Assembly: GCA_019245255.1 (NCBI GenBank)
Contig: JAFARV010000288.1
Location: forward strand, 1 to 6,298
Direction of reading: 5' to 3'
Source of the DNA: Acidobacteriaceae bacterium
GTDB taxonomy: Bacteria > Acidobacteriota > Terriglobia > Bryobacterales > Bryobacteraceae
Length of the DNA: 6,298 bases
Below the pieces are notes generated by a model. It searched no databases. It was not told the DNA's origin and saw nothing but the letters and a program-made list of their open reading frames with translations. Below, piece after piece: positions 1 through 5,357 of the stretch. A program made the translations under genes and the position numbers. How positions within the stretch are numbered: position 1 is the first letter of the stretch; every line of letters begins with the position of its first letter.

Positions 1-414
1 TACCGTATCCGAATTGCGAAGCAGCGCCGCAATATCGAAGATGTTGCTGCCCTCAGGAACCGTGAACTCTTCGAAGAAGATCTCCCCGCGTCGAATTTTG
101 TTGAACACCTGCCAGGGCGTCTCTTCCGACGCGAAACGGTACTCGCCGGCTTGCAGATTTGCCGTCGGATGCAACAGGCGGATGACATAAAACGCCCAAC
201 TCGAACGAACGACGCCCTGCGTTGCAAGCTGGCGCGCAATTGCGCGCGAAGACATTCCGTGCTCGATCTCGACAAACGTTTCATCGCCGAACGCCTTATA
301 CGGGCCGAGATACCAATAGCCGGCTAGGGCAGCGCCAAGCAGCACAAAGATGATCGTGAAAACAGCAAGCGAGGACAGCAGCACATGAATGCCGCGGCGG
401 CGACCGTTAGCCAA
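1..414 (-). CDS. mltG: Endolytic murein transglycosylase MltG, N-terminal 138 residues (C-terminus beyond window)
   Basis: MltG (YceG family) is an inner-membrane lytic transglycosylase that cleaves nascent peptidoglycan strands and so limits glycan length. The visible part has an Arg-rich cytoplasmic start (residues 5-7), one membrane helix at about residues 9-33, then the extracytoplasmic LysM-like and YceG region. Family landmarks are a 'GMSSRAIARQL' segment (about 53-63), 'LQAGEYRF' (about 87-94) and 'FTVPEGSNIFDIA' (about 117-129). The catalytic glutamate lies further on and is outside the window. I chose the TTG at 414-412 because a strong Shine-Dalgarno stretch sits 6 bases upstream and no in-frame ATG or GTG lies near it. 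The start overlaps the ruvX stop by 8 bases, so translational coupling is likely. The ruvX-mltG neighbourhood is common in bacteria, which supports both calls. Confidence 0.93.
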   Translation of the reverse strand, partial: MANGRRRGIHVLLSSLAVFTIIFVLLGAALAGYWYLGPYKAFGDETFVEIEHGMSSRAIARQLATQGVVRSSWAFYVIRLLHPTANLQAGEYRFASEETPWQVFNKIRRGEIFFEEFTVPEGSNIFDIAALLRNSDTV

Positions 415-889
415 CGTCCGCTCCCTCTTCGTCCTGCACTCGAGCGTGATGACGCGAATACTCGAGATAGCTATCGAGTAGCAACACCGCCGACATCCGG
501 TCGACAGCTTTTCGCCTTTGCTCGATCGATGCGCCGGAATCGCGCAGCAGCCGTTCCGCCTCGGCCGACGTCAGCCTCTCGTCCCAATACACAATGGGCA
601 AAGAGAGCTGCCCGGAGAGGCGTTCAGCGAAGTCACGCGTATAGGCACTCTGGCGGCTCTCGTCGCCGCTCATATGCAGCGGCTTGCCGATCAGGAGTGT
701 GTTCACGCCCCAGCGAGCAGCGATTTCCTGGAGCGCCCGAATGTCGTCACGAATTCGCGTCCGCTCGAGTGTATCGAGTCCTTGCGCTGTCAAACCGAGC
801 TCATCGCTCACGGCGAGACCGATCCGCTTTTTGCCCACATCAAGAGCGAGAATCCTTCCGTTCGCGGCGCTCTCGTTCGTTTGTGTCAA
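407..889 (-). CDS. ruvX: RuvX / YqgF-family Holliday junction resolvase-like nuclease, 160 aa
   Basis: This is an RNase H-fold protein of the YqgF/RuvX family, a putative Holliday junction resolvase also linked to 16S rRNA 5'-end processing; it is cytoplasmic. The motifs are clear: 'LALDVGKKRIGLAVSD' (residues 14-29, first catalytic Asp at 17), 'LLIGKPLHMSG' (65-75), 'DERLTS' (103-108, Glu104) and 'VDRMSAVLLLDSYLE' (129-143, Asp130). Length is normal to slightly long for the family (about 135-160 aa). The start is TTG at 889-887. It is the only canonical start codon before the first motif, and no start codon is visible for at least 50 bases upstream in frame. No Shine-Dalgarno is visible before it; instead a perfect -10 box sits 6 bases upstream, so the message may be nearly leaderless. 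The gene overlaps mltG downstream by 8 bases and is divergent from the SDR gene, with 18 bases between the two starts. Confidence 0.95.
   Translation of the reverse strand: MTQTNESAANGRILALDVGKKRIGLAVSDELGLTAQGLDTLERTRIRDDIRALQEIAARWGVNTLLIGKPLHMSGDESRQSAYTRDFAERLSGQLSLPIVYWDERLTSAEAERLLRDSGASIEQRRKAVDRMSAVLLLDSYLEYSRHHARVQDEEGADVG
421..430 (-). promoter_or_regulatory. Ribosome binding site for mltG
   Basis: Read on the minus strand the sequence is GAAGAGGGAG, a purine-rich Shine-Dalgarno element ending 6 bases before TTG (414-412). It lies inside the last codons of ruvX and is the main reason for choosing the TTG start. Confidence 0.7.
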
Positions 890-895
890 ATCTGG

Positions 896-924
896 ATTAT
901 AGAGCCTATGAGAACACTTGTAAT
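896..924 (-). promoter_or_regulatory. Sigma-70-type promoter for ruvX-mltG
   Basis: On the minus strand a perfect -10 hexamer TATAAT (901-896) is preceded by ATTACA (924-919), which matches 4 of 6 bases of TTGACA, with a 17-bp spacer. The -35 element lies inside codons 4-6 of the divergent SDR gene. The predicted transcription start is about 888-890, which coincides with the TTG initiation codon of ruvX. It is a pattern match only; no transcript data are available. Confidence 0.6.
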
Positions 925-1936
925 CGGCGGCAACGGCTTCATAGGGACGCCACTAGTGCGGGAACTGATCGCGCTCGGTCACGACCCCGCTGTTCTCCAC
1001 CGGACTGCCGAAGCCGGGATGCAGGCCGGCGCGAAACAAATCCGAGGCGATCGCAATCACCTTCAGGACCTCGAGGCCGAGATCCGGGCGTTTGCGCCTG
1101 ACCTCATTGTCGACATGATCTTGAGTTCTGGCAAGCAGGCACAACAGCTTGTCCGTTTTGCAGGAGCCATCGATGCCCGTGTCGTCGCCGTAAGCAGTAT
1201 GGACGTTTATCGTGCCTGGGGAGTTTTGCTGGGAAGCGAGCAGGGTGAACTCGAGCCGTTACCGATCACGGAGGACTCCCCGCTTCGCAGCGCGACGCGA
1301 GCGTACCCGCCGGAAGTGGTCACCGTCATGAAAACAATCTTTACGTGGGTAGACCCCGAATACGACAAGGTTGCCGTTGAAGAGGCCGTCAGGAGCGGCG
1401 GAGCGGAAAACACAATTGTTCGCCTGCCCATGGTGTACGGCCCGGACGATCCCCTGCATCGCATGCACGGCGTGTTGAAGCGGATCGCCGACCGCAGGCC
1501 TGCGATCATCCTCGCCGACGATCAAGCTGCATGGCGGGGGCCACGCGGATACGTCGAGAATGTCGCTCACGCTATCGCACTGGCCGCCACCTCAGAGCGC
1601 GCTCGCGGACGGACCTATCACCTCTGTGAAGAACCTTGTTTATCAGACCTCGAATGGTCGCGAAACATCGCGTCTCAAGCAGGCTGGGCCGGAAAATTCG
1701 TTGTCATGCCTAGAGAGAAGACACCGAAGCACCTGCTGATGCCAGTCAATGCATTGCAGCACATTATCGCCAGCTCTGAGCGCATTCGCAGCGAACTAAA
1801 CTATCGCCAGCCTGTAAGTACCGGCGAGACCATCCGGCGCGCCATCGCCTGGGAACAGGCGAATCCGCCCGCCGTACCAAGCTTTCATCAGTTCGATTAC
1901 GACGCGGAAGATCTGGCCCTTGCTTCGGGGTATTAA
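908..1936 (+). CDS. Extended-SDR NAD(P)-dependent epimerase/dehydratase-like protein, 342 aa
   Basis: This is a Rossmann-fold protein of the NAD-dependent epimerase/dehydratase superfamily; its substrate is unknown. The N-terminus 'MRTLVIGGNGFIG' carries the GxxGxxG dinucleotide-binding motif (residues 7-13) with His31-Arg32 near the end of beta-2. A 'GDR' (47-49), 'VSSMDVY' (95-101, candidate catalytic Ser) and 'RLPMVYGPDD' (172-181) follow, as in extended SDRs. The expected YxxxK is not intact: Tyr152 is followed by Lys at +2 (YDKVAVE), not +4. The C-terminal half contains 'RGYVENVAHAIALA', the substrate-domain region. I chose ATG 908 because the nucleotide-binding strand starts directly there. 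The reading frame stays open upstream to 518 only as antisense to ruvX. No strong Shine-Dalgarno is visible (AGAG 901-904 lies 3 bases away). It is 68 bp from the next gene and may be co-transcribed with it. Confidence 0.9.
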   Translation: MRTLVIGGNGFIGTPLVRELIALGHDPAVLHRTAEAGMQAGAKQIRGDRNHLQDLEAEIRAFAPDLIVDMILSSGKQAQQLVRFAGAIDARVVAVSSMDVYRAWGVLLGSEQGELEPLPITEDSPLRSATRAYPPEVVTVMKTIFTWVDPEYDKVAVEEAVRSGGAENTIVRLPMVYGPDDPLHRMHGVLKRIADRRPAIILADDQAAWRGPRGYVENVAHAIALAATSERARGRTYHLCEEPCLSDLEWSRNIASQAGWAGKFVVMPREKTPKHLLMPVNALQHIIASSERIRSELNYRQPVSTGETIRRAIAWEQANPPAVPSFHQFDYDAEDLALASGY

Positions 1937-1949
1937 CATCAAGCGCGCA

Positions 1950-1977
1950 TTGTCGAGCGGCATCCGCATGCTAGAGT
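1950..1977 (+). promoter_or_regulatory. Possible extended -10 promoter before the AI-2E-family gene
   Basis: TTGTCG (1950-1955; 4 of 6 matches to TTGACA) is followed after 16 bp by TAGAGT (1972-1977; 4 of 6 matches to TATAAT). The TG one base upstream (1969-1970) makes it an extended -10. The predicted start is about 1983-1985, giving a leader of about 20 bases. The match is weak, and read-through from the SDR gene is equally possible. Confidence 0.35.
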
Positions 1978-1980
1978 AAC

Positions 1981-2010
1981 GGGTAACCGGAGGCAGTTTC
2001 CGGGTTGCCC
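1981..2010 (+). promoter_or_regulatory. Stem-loop sequestering the ribosome binding site and TTG start of the AI-2E-family gene
   Basis: The left arm GGGTAACCGGA (1981-1991) pairs with TCCGG (1999-2003) and TTGCCC (2005-2010), leaving G2004 as a single bulge and GGCAGTT (1992-1998) as the loop. That gives 11 pairs, one of them T-G. The Shine-Dalgarno GGAGG (1989-1993) is half in the stem and half in the loop, and the TTG start codon (2005-2007) is paired with 1984-1986. Such a structure would limit ribosome access until it is opened by temperature, a ligand or protein, or a translating ribosome. If transcription starts at about 1984, the outer three pairs would be lost. The pairing is seen in the sequence; a regulatory role is inferred. 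Confidence 0.45.
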
Positions 2011-3183
2011 CTCCTCAGAACCCAGCAGGAATCAAGCAAGCTCATAAGCTTCGGAACTTCGCTGATTGCACTCGCCGCTTCCGTTGCGCTGCTGTATTAC
2101 GGCCGTGATTTCTTTGTAACGCTCGTCATCTCGGCTGTCTTTGCATTTCTCCTCGACCCGGCCGTCGTCGTGATCACGAACTTGCGCGTCCCGAGAGGAG
2201 TGGCGACTCCCATCGTAATCGGAGTCGCGTTCGCGCTCATTTACCTGGTTTCGCTACTTGCCTGGACTCAGATCGCAACCCTCGCCGAGGATTTCCCGAC
2301 CTACTCGTCCCGAATCAGCGAACTGATTGACAAGGCAAATCGTCAGCTCGATCAATGGCAGCAAGACACGATTGAAAAAATTGTCCCGAAGAGTCTGCGG
2401 CAACAGGAACAGCAGATTGAGCAGAAGCCGCAAGAGGCAATGAAGGCACGCCGCCGCAGGGCCGGACTGGCGCCTGCGCCGTCGACTTCGCAGCCGGTTG
2501 CGCCCGCTGTGCAGGAAGTTCGCATACGCGAGGAAGCGAAGCCGGTAATCACGACGCTGTACGGATATGTATCGCAGTACTTGCGTGTCATGCTCATGGC
2601 CTCGTTCATTCCATTTCTTGTTTATTTCATGCTGAGCTGGCGTGACCGCGTTGGGCAGAATCTTTTGCGCCTCTTCGCCGGAGAACAGGAGCGCTATGCT
2701 CTCGAAAAGTCGTGGACCGGAATCGCCGATTCGACTCGCGCTTATGTACTCGGCAACTTTCTGTTGTGGATCTTCCTGGGCAGCGCCAGTGCGATTCTGT
2801 ACTTCTTCCTGGGTGTCCCCTATTGGGCTCTGGTAGGCACGGTGAGTGGCTTTTTCAGCTTGCTGCCCTACGTGGGCCTGCCGCTTTCGATATTGCCGCC
2901 GCTGCTCGCGGCCCTGGCGGTCCCGAATAAACTCAAGATCGTCCTTGCGGTCGTCGTTTGCACCGCCGCTCTGCATGTCATCGCGATGAATTTTCTATAC
3001 GCCAAAATTATCGGAGGCCGAGTGCGGCTGAATCCGCTGATTGTCACAATCGCGCTTCTCTTCTGGGGTGCGGTCTGGGGAGGCATCGGTCTGGTGCTCG
3101 CAGTTCCGATAACAGCAGGAATTAAGGCCGTGTGTGACAACGTTCCCTCACTGAGAGCGTACGGAGAATTGCTGGGCGAGTAG
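2005..3183 (+). CDS. AI-2E family transporter (PF01594-type polytopic membrane protein), 392 aa
   Basis: This is an integral inner-membrane protein of the autoinducer-2 exporter (AI-2E/TqsA/YdiK/PerM) superfamily. Members export diverse small molecules or act as ion antiporters, and the substrate cannot be told here. Predicted membrane segments are near residues 13-32, 35-55, 68-92, 190-211, 246-272, 275-305, 310-332 and 343-375. Family signatures are 'RAYVLGNFLLW' (245-255), 'LLPYVGLPLSILPPLLAAL' (286-304), and the C-terminal 'LNPLIVTIALLFWG' followed by 'GIGLVLAVPI'. The soluble stretch between helices 3 and 4 (about 93-185) contains a Gln-rich, then Arg-rich, then Ala/Pro-rich linker (about 131-170). 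TTG 2005 is the first possible start after the in-frame stop at 1984. A GGAGG lies 11 bases upstream but is folded into a hairpin. Length is slightly above the usual 340-380 aa because of the linker. Confidence 0.9.
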   Translation: MPLLRTQQESSKLISFGTSLIALAASVALLYYGRDFFVTLVISAVFAFLLDPAVVVITNLRVPRGVATPIVIGVAFALIYLVSLLAWTQIATLAEDFPTYSSRISELIDKANRQLDQWQQDTIEKIVPKSLRQQEQQIEQKPQEAMKARRRRAGLAPAPSTSQPVAPAVQEVRIREEAKPVITTLYGYVSQYLRVMLMASFIPFLVYFMLSWRDRVGQNLLRLFAGEQERYALEKSWTGIADSTRAYVLGNFLLWIFLGSASAILYFFLGVPYWALVGTVSGFFSLLPYVGLPLSILPPLLAALAVPNKLKIVLAVVVCTAALHVIAMNFLYAKIIGGRVRLNPLIVTIALLFWGAVWGGIGLVLAVPITAGIKAVCDNVPSLRAYGELLGE

Positions 3184-3212
3184 GTCCTCACGCGTTCACA
3201 AACTGCCATCGC

Positions 3213-3242
3213 CCGCTTTCCCTAGCTGAAAAGGGGAAGTGG
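3213..3242 (+). terminator. Stem-loop after the AI-2E-family gene, without U tract
   Basis: CCGCTTTCCC (3213-3222) pairs with GGGGAAGTGG (3233-3242) over 10 bp, including two G-T wobbles, around a 10-base loop. It lies 30 bases after the stop codon of the AI-2E-family gene. No T run follows, so it is not a classical intrinsic terminator. It could be a 3'-end stabilising structure, a weak terminator, or chance. Confidence 0.3.
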
Positions 3243-3260
3243 CTGCAAGCGCTTACCGGA

Positions 3261-3269
3261 TGCTAGGAT
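3261..3269 (+). promoter_or_regulatory. Possible extended -10 element before the 76-aa gene
   Basis: TGCTAGGAT matches an extended -10 (TG, one base, TAGGAT). It resembles TGCTAGAGT at 1969-1977 before the previous gene. No good -35 is visible; the palindrome AAGCGCTT (3247-3254) occupies the spacer. The predicted transcript would start about 4 bases before ATG 3280. The AGGATGG here could equally serve as the ribosome binding site on a longer message. Confidence 0.3.
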
Positions 3270-3279
3270 GGTGCATCGG

Positions 3280-3510
3280 ATGCCATTCTCCAAAGTTGAA
3301 ATCTACAGGACCCACGATTCAGCGGAACTGTTCATTGTCGAAGTAGAACCAGGCGCGCGCGGTGAGGACGGACCGATACACGTATCCGACCCGCTAGCTG
3401 CCGACGAGGCGCGGAACTTCTTACGGCACTTCAACTTTAGCGAGACGGAAATCCACCGGCGGCTACGGAACGCACCCGTGAATCGCCGTGCCGCAGCAGC
3501 AACGGCCTAG
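3280..3510 (+). CDS. Small hypothetical protein, 76 aa
   Basis: I do not recognise a named family. The protein is small, soluble and without signal peptide or membrane segment. Residues 2-24 ('SKVEIYRTHD' then 'AELFIVEVE') look like a beta hairpin. A Gly/Asp-rich turn (25-31) and a short strand come next. Residues 38-65 look helical ('ADEARNFLRHFNFSETEIHRRLRNA'-like pattern, broken by Phe-Asn-Phe). The tail is Arg- and Ala-rich (66-76). ATG 3280 is preferred over the in-frame ATG 3268 because AGGATGG (3265-3271) lies 8 bases before it, whereas 3268 has no spaced Shine-Dalgarno. Even composition and the sensible Shine-Dalgarno, promoter and terminator context support a real gene. It is on the same strand as the AI-2E-family gene, 96 bp downstream, and is followed by a terminator. 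Confidence 0.7.
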   Translation: MPFSKVEIYRTHDSAELFIVEVEPGARGEDGPIHVSDPLAADEARNFLRHFNFSETEIHRRLRNAPVNRRAAAATA

Positions 3511-3519
3511 TCTTCTGAC

Positions 3520-3539
3520 AAGACGCTTACGCGTTTTTT
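3520..3539 (+). terminator. Rho-independent terminator after the 76-aa gene
   Basis: AAGACGC (3520-3526) pairs with GCGTTTT (3531-3537) around the loop TTAC, with one G-T pair, and the T run continues to 3539. It lies 9 bases after the stop codon of the small gene. On the opposite strand the same hairpin has a GTAA (GNRA-type) loop and begins 5 bases beyond the encoded CCA of tRNA-Cys. It could therefore also define the tRNA trailer, although that strand lacks a T run. Confidence 0.55.
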
Positions 3540-3543
3540 GGGC

Positions 3544-3618
3544 TGGAGGCGCGGGGCGGAATCGAACCGCCGGATAAAAGTTTTGCAGACTTCTGCCTTA
3601 CCACTTGGCTACCGCGCC
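3544..3618 (-). tRNA. tRNA-Cys (anticodon GCA)
   Basis: The 75-base cloverleaf is complete. It has acceptor arms GGCGCGG / CCGCGCC (3618-3612 with 3554-3548), a D-arm GCC-AAGTGGTAA-GGC, and an anticodon arm GAAGT-CTGCAAA-ACTTT with anticodon GCA at 3586-3584. The T-arm is GGCGG-TTCGATT-CCGCC, the discriminator base is T, and the CCA is encoded (3546-3544). A U discriminator (U73) is the main identity element for CysRS, in agreement with the GCA anticodon. It lies 62 bases downstream of the secreted-protein gene on the same strand. No strong promoter is visible in that gap; TTGGTC followed after 18 bp by TGTTAT is the best weak match. The gap also holds a small inverted repeat, AGCGC-TTT-GCGCT (3626-3638). 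The gene is convergent with the 76-aa gene. Confidence 0.97.
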
Positions 3619-3680
3619 AATGTTGAGCGCTTTGCGCTTACTAGGAACATAACACAGCACCGCGACATGGGCGACCAAGG

Positions 3681-5357
3681 CTAGTTTGCGCCGCGTGGTA
3701 CCACCTGTACCGAAAGCGCCTGTCGCGCCGGCAATGGAACATCGACGGCTTGTGCTGCACCCAGGTATTTCTTCAGTACTGCGGGGTTGCGATACTCAAG
3801 CTCATCCCCGCCGGACTCGGCTTGATCGATTGCGAGCAGTTTATACCGTCCTGCCTCGACGTTCGGTATCGTGAACGATCCGTCGCTGTCCGACTGATCG
3901 CGCCCAATCCAACCTGTTCCGTCGTCGTTAGATAACAGCAGCACCATCGCTCCTGGGACGGGCGTCCCCTCGTTGATGGCGAATCCGGATAGTGACGACG
4001 TGGAGGCCGGGCCAAGGGTCAGATTCAGTTCCAGCGCCTCCGGCGCAGAGTCGGAAATAGTTATCGTGCTTCCTGGGTGCTGATTGACCGATCGTACCGC
4101 CAGTCCGCCCGTACCGTTTACGATCGAAATCCTGTACTGGCCAGGCGGCAACGCGTTCTGAACGGTAAACGTGCCGCTCTCTTCCACGAACGCAAAGCTG
4201 CGCGCCGTGTCGCCCGCGAACTGAAGGCCGAGATTCTCCTCGCTTCCTTTAGTTGGCGCCGCACCTTCGTAGCTGACCTTTCCCTGAATCCTCGTCACCG
4301 AAGCCTTACTGACGGAGGCGCCGCCGCTGCCGACCGTAACCAACAGTTCCGAGCCAGGGTGGGCGTTCCCGCCCATTTTGAACGTATATTGCTGCATCCG
4401 ATATGTCCCGGGCGCGAGTCCGTAGATCTCCTGCTCAGGTGTGCCGCCCTCGTCTGGCGCCGGTCTCTGAGGGGTCTCCGCCGGGGAAGATAAGATCACG
4501 CCCCCGGGTCCCACGACATTGACTCCTATCCCGGGCATCAATCGGGGCCGATTTCCGGACTGCTGCTGCATATCCGGCTCAGGCAACGAGAGATGCTGCG
4601 CCGGGACCGCATGCAATACGATTTGTGACGTGACATTACTTCCTTCGGGAAGGACAATTGCTTGCGCCGCGTTCGGGTCGGTCACGTCCCCGGAATACGT
4701 CATCGGAAAGGCCATATCCAAACCGGGCGCGGGAATAGATGTTCCAGTTTTGGTGAGCTGGCCGAAACTTTCCGTGAAGTATGCGGGACGCTGCGCGTAC
4801 CAGGGGCGAGCCGCTGCCGCAAGATAATACGTGCCGGCCGCCAAATGCGGAAAATGGAATGCACCGGACGCGGTTGTCATGCTCTGTCCCTGAAGCTGGA
4901 CAGACTGCTTGCCGTCAAAGACCTGCCTGTGCAAAAGATGGACAGTTGCACCGCTGACGGGATCCCCGTCGTCATCCCGTACGAAACCGGAAATACGCGA
5001 TTCCGCGGGCAACGCGAATATGATGTGCTCTGAATCCAGACCTGGCCCGGTCACAATCGCCGTCAAGAACTGGCCGCGTTGTTCAAACTGATGCGGATGC
5101 CCTCCCCGTCGCTGAGCGCTCAAGGTATATTTTCCGGCGCTCAGATTGAAAAACTGGAAGTGGCCGCTTGTATCAGTGAGAGTTTCGGCCGGCTCGGCTG
5201 CGCGAGAATTCGCGGCCCTGATCGTGACAAGCACAGAGGCGAGGGCCGCTTTCGTGCGATGATCCACAACGGTTCCCGCGATCCGGTAACCCGGCGAGGT
5301 CTGCCCGATGAGCGGCGCGGCGAGCGATACTGCGGCAAGCAGTCTAGCGAGATGCAC
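3681..5357 (-). CDS. Secreted carboxypeptidase-regulatory-like domain protein, 558 aa
   Basis: This is a predicted exported protein of repeated beta-sandwich (CarboxypepD_reg, PF13620-like) modules with no catalytic peptidase domain. A signal peptide occupies about residues 1-19 ('MHLARLLAAVSLAAPLIGQ'). Modules of the pattern G-x-V-x-D...G-A-x-V...D-x-x-G-x-F-x-F-x-x-L-x-x-G-x-Y-x-L are seen at about 24-83, 120-183 and 454-512, with degenerate units at about 270-345 and 354-416. The C-terminal part (about 400-558) resembles that of the upstream neighbour, including a 'LEYRNPAVL' element (520-528). The start is GTG 5357 with a good Shine-Dalgarno (GAGGGGAG) 8 bases upstream, and the signal peptide begins directly after it. 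It overlaps the preceding gene by 14 bases, so the two are probably one operon. Such proteins are abundant in Acidobacteriota; the ligand or surface role is unknown. Confidence 0.85.
   Translation of the reverse strand: MHLARLLAAVSLAAPLIGQTSPGYRIAGTVVDHRTKAALASVLVTIRAANSRAAEPAETLTDTSGHFQFFNLSAGKYTLSAQRRGGHPHQFEQRGQFLTAIVTGPGLDSEHIIFALPAESRISGFVRDDDGDPVSGATVHLLHRQVFDGKQSVQLQGQSMTTASGAFHFPHLAAGTYYLAAAARPWYAQRPAYFTESFGQLTKTGTSIPAPGLDMAFPMTYSGDVTDPNAAQAIVLPEGSNVTSQIVLHAVPAQHLSLPEPDMQQQSGNRPRLMPGIGVNVVGPGGVILSSPAETPQRPAPDEGGTPEQEIYGLAPGTYRMQQYTFKMGGNAHPGSELLVTVGSGGASVSKASVTRIQGKVSYEGAAPTKGSEENLGLQFAGDTARSFAFVEESGTFTVQNALPPGQYRISIVNGTGGLAVRSVNQHPGSTITISDSAPEALELNLTLGPASTSSLSGFAINEGTPVPGAMVLLLSNDDGTGWIGRDQSDSDGSFTIPNVEAGRYKLLAIDQAESGGDELEYRNPAVLKKYLGAAQAVDVPLPARQALSVQVVPRGAN

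Noticed and set aside
884..889. Perfect TTGACA on the minus strand at the ruvX start
   Set aside because: It is formed by the first two codons (TTG ACA), and no -10 box lies at the right distance downstream.
518..907. In-frame upstream extension of the SDR gene (130 extra codons)
   Set aside because: It is antisense to ruvX, and the Rossmann fold starts exactly at ATG 908. The extension has no SDR-like sequence.
385..1101. A 238-codon plus-strand open frame, very rich in Arg and Ser
   Set aside because: It is antisense to ruvX and mltG and overlaps the SDR gene out of frame. The composition is that of a shadow frame, and no motif is seen.
2254..2976. A 240-codon minus-strand open frame
   Set aside because: It is antisense to the AI-2E-family gene, which has clear family motifs. 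The frame's product is Arg/Gln-rich, as expected for a shadow.
3268..3279. Alternative start ATG 3268 for the small gene
   Set aside because: It has no Shine-Dalgarno at proper spacing and would overlap the putative -10 element. ATG 3280 has AGGATGG 8 bases upstream.
3619..3680. AGCGC-TTT-GCGCT inverted repeat as a terminator before tRNA-Cys
   Set aside because: The stem is only 5 bp, the loop is 3 bases and there is no T run on the minus strand. It is too weak to call.
4077..5033. Several plus-strand open frames of 100-138 codons
   Set aside because: They are antisense to the 558-aa secreted protein, and none has a plausible domain or ribosome binding site.
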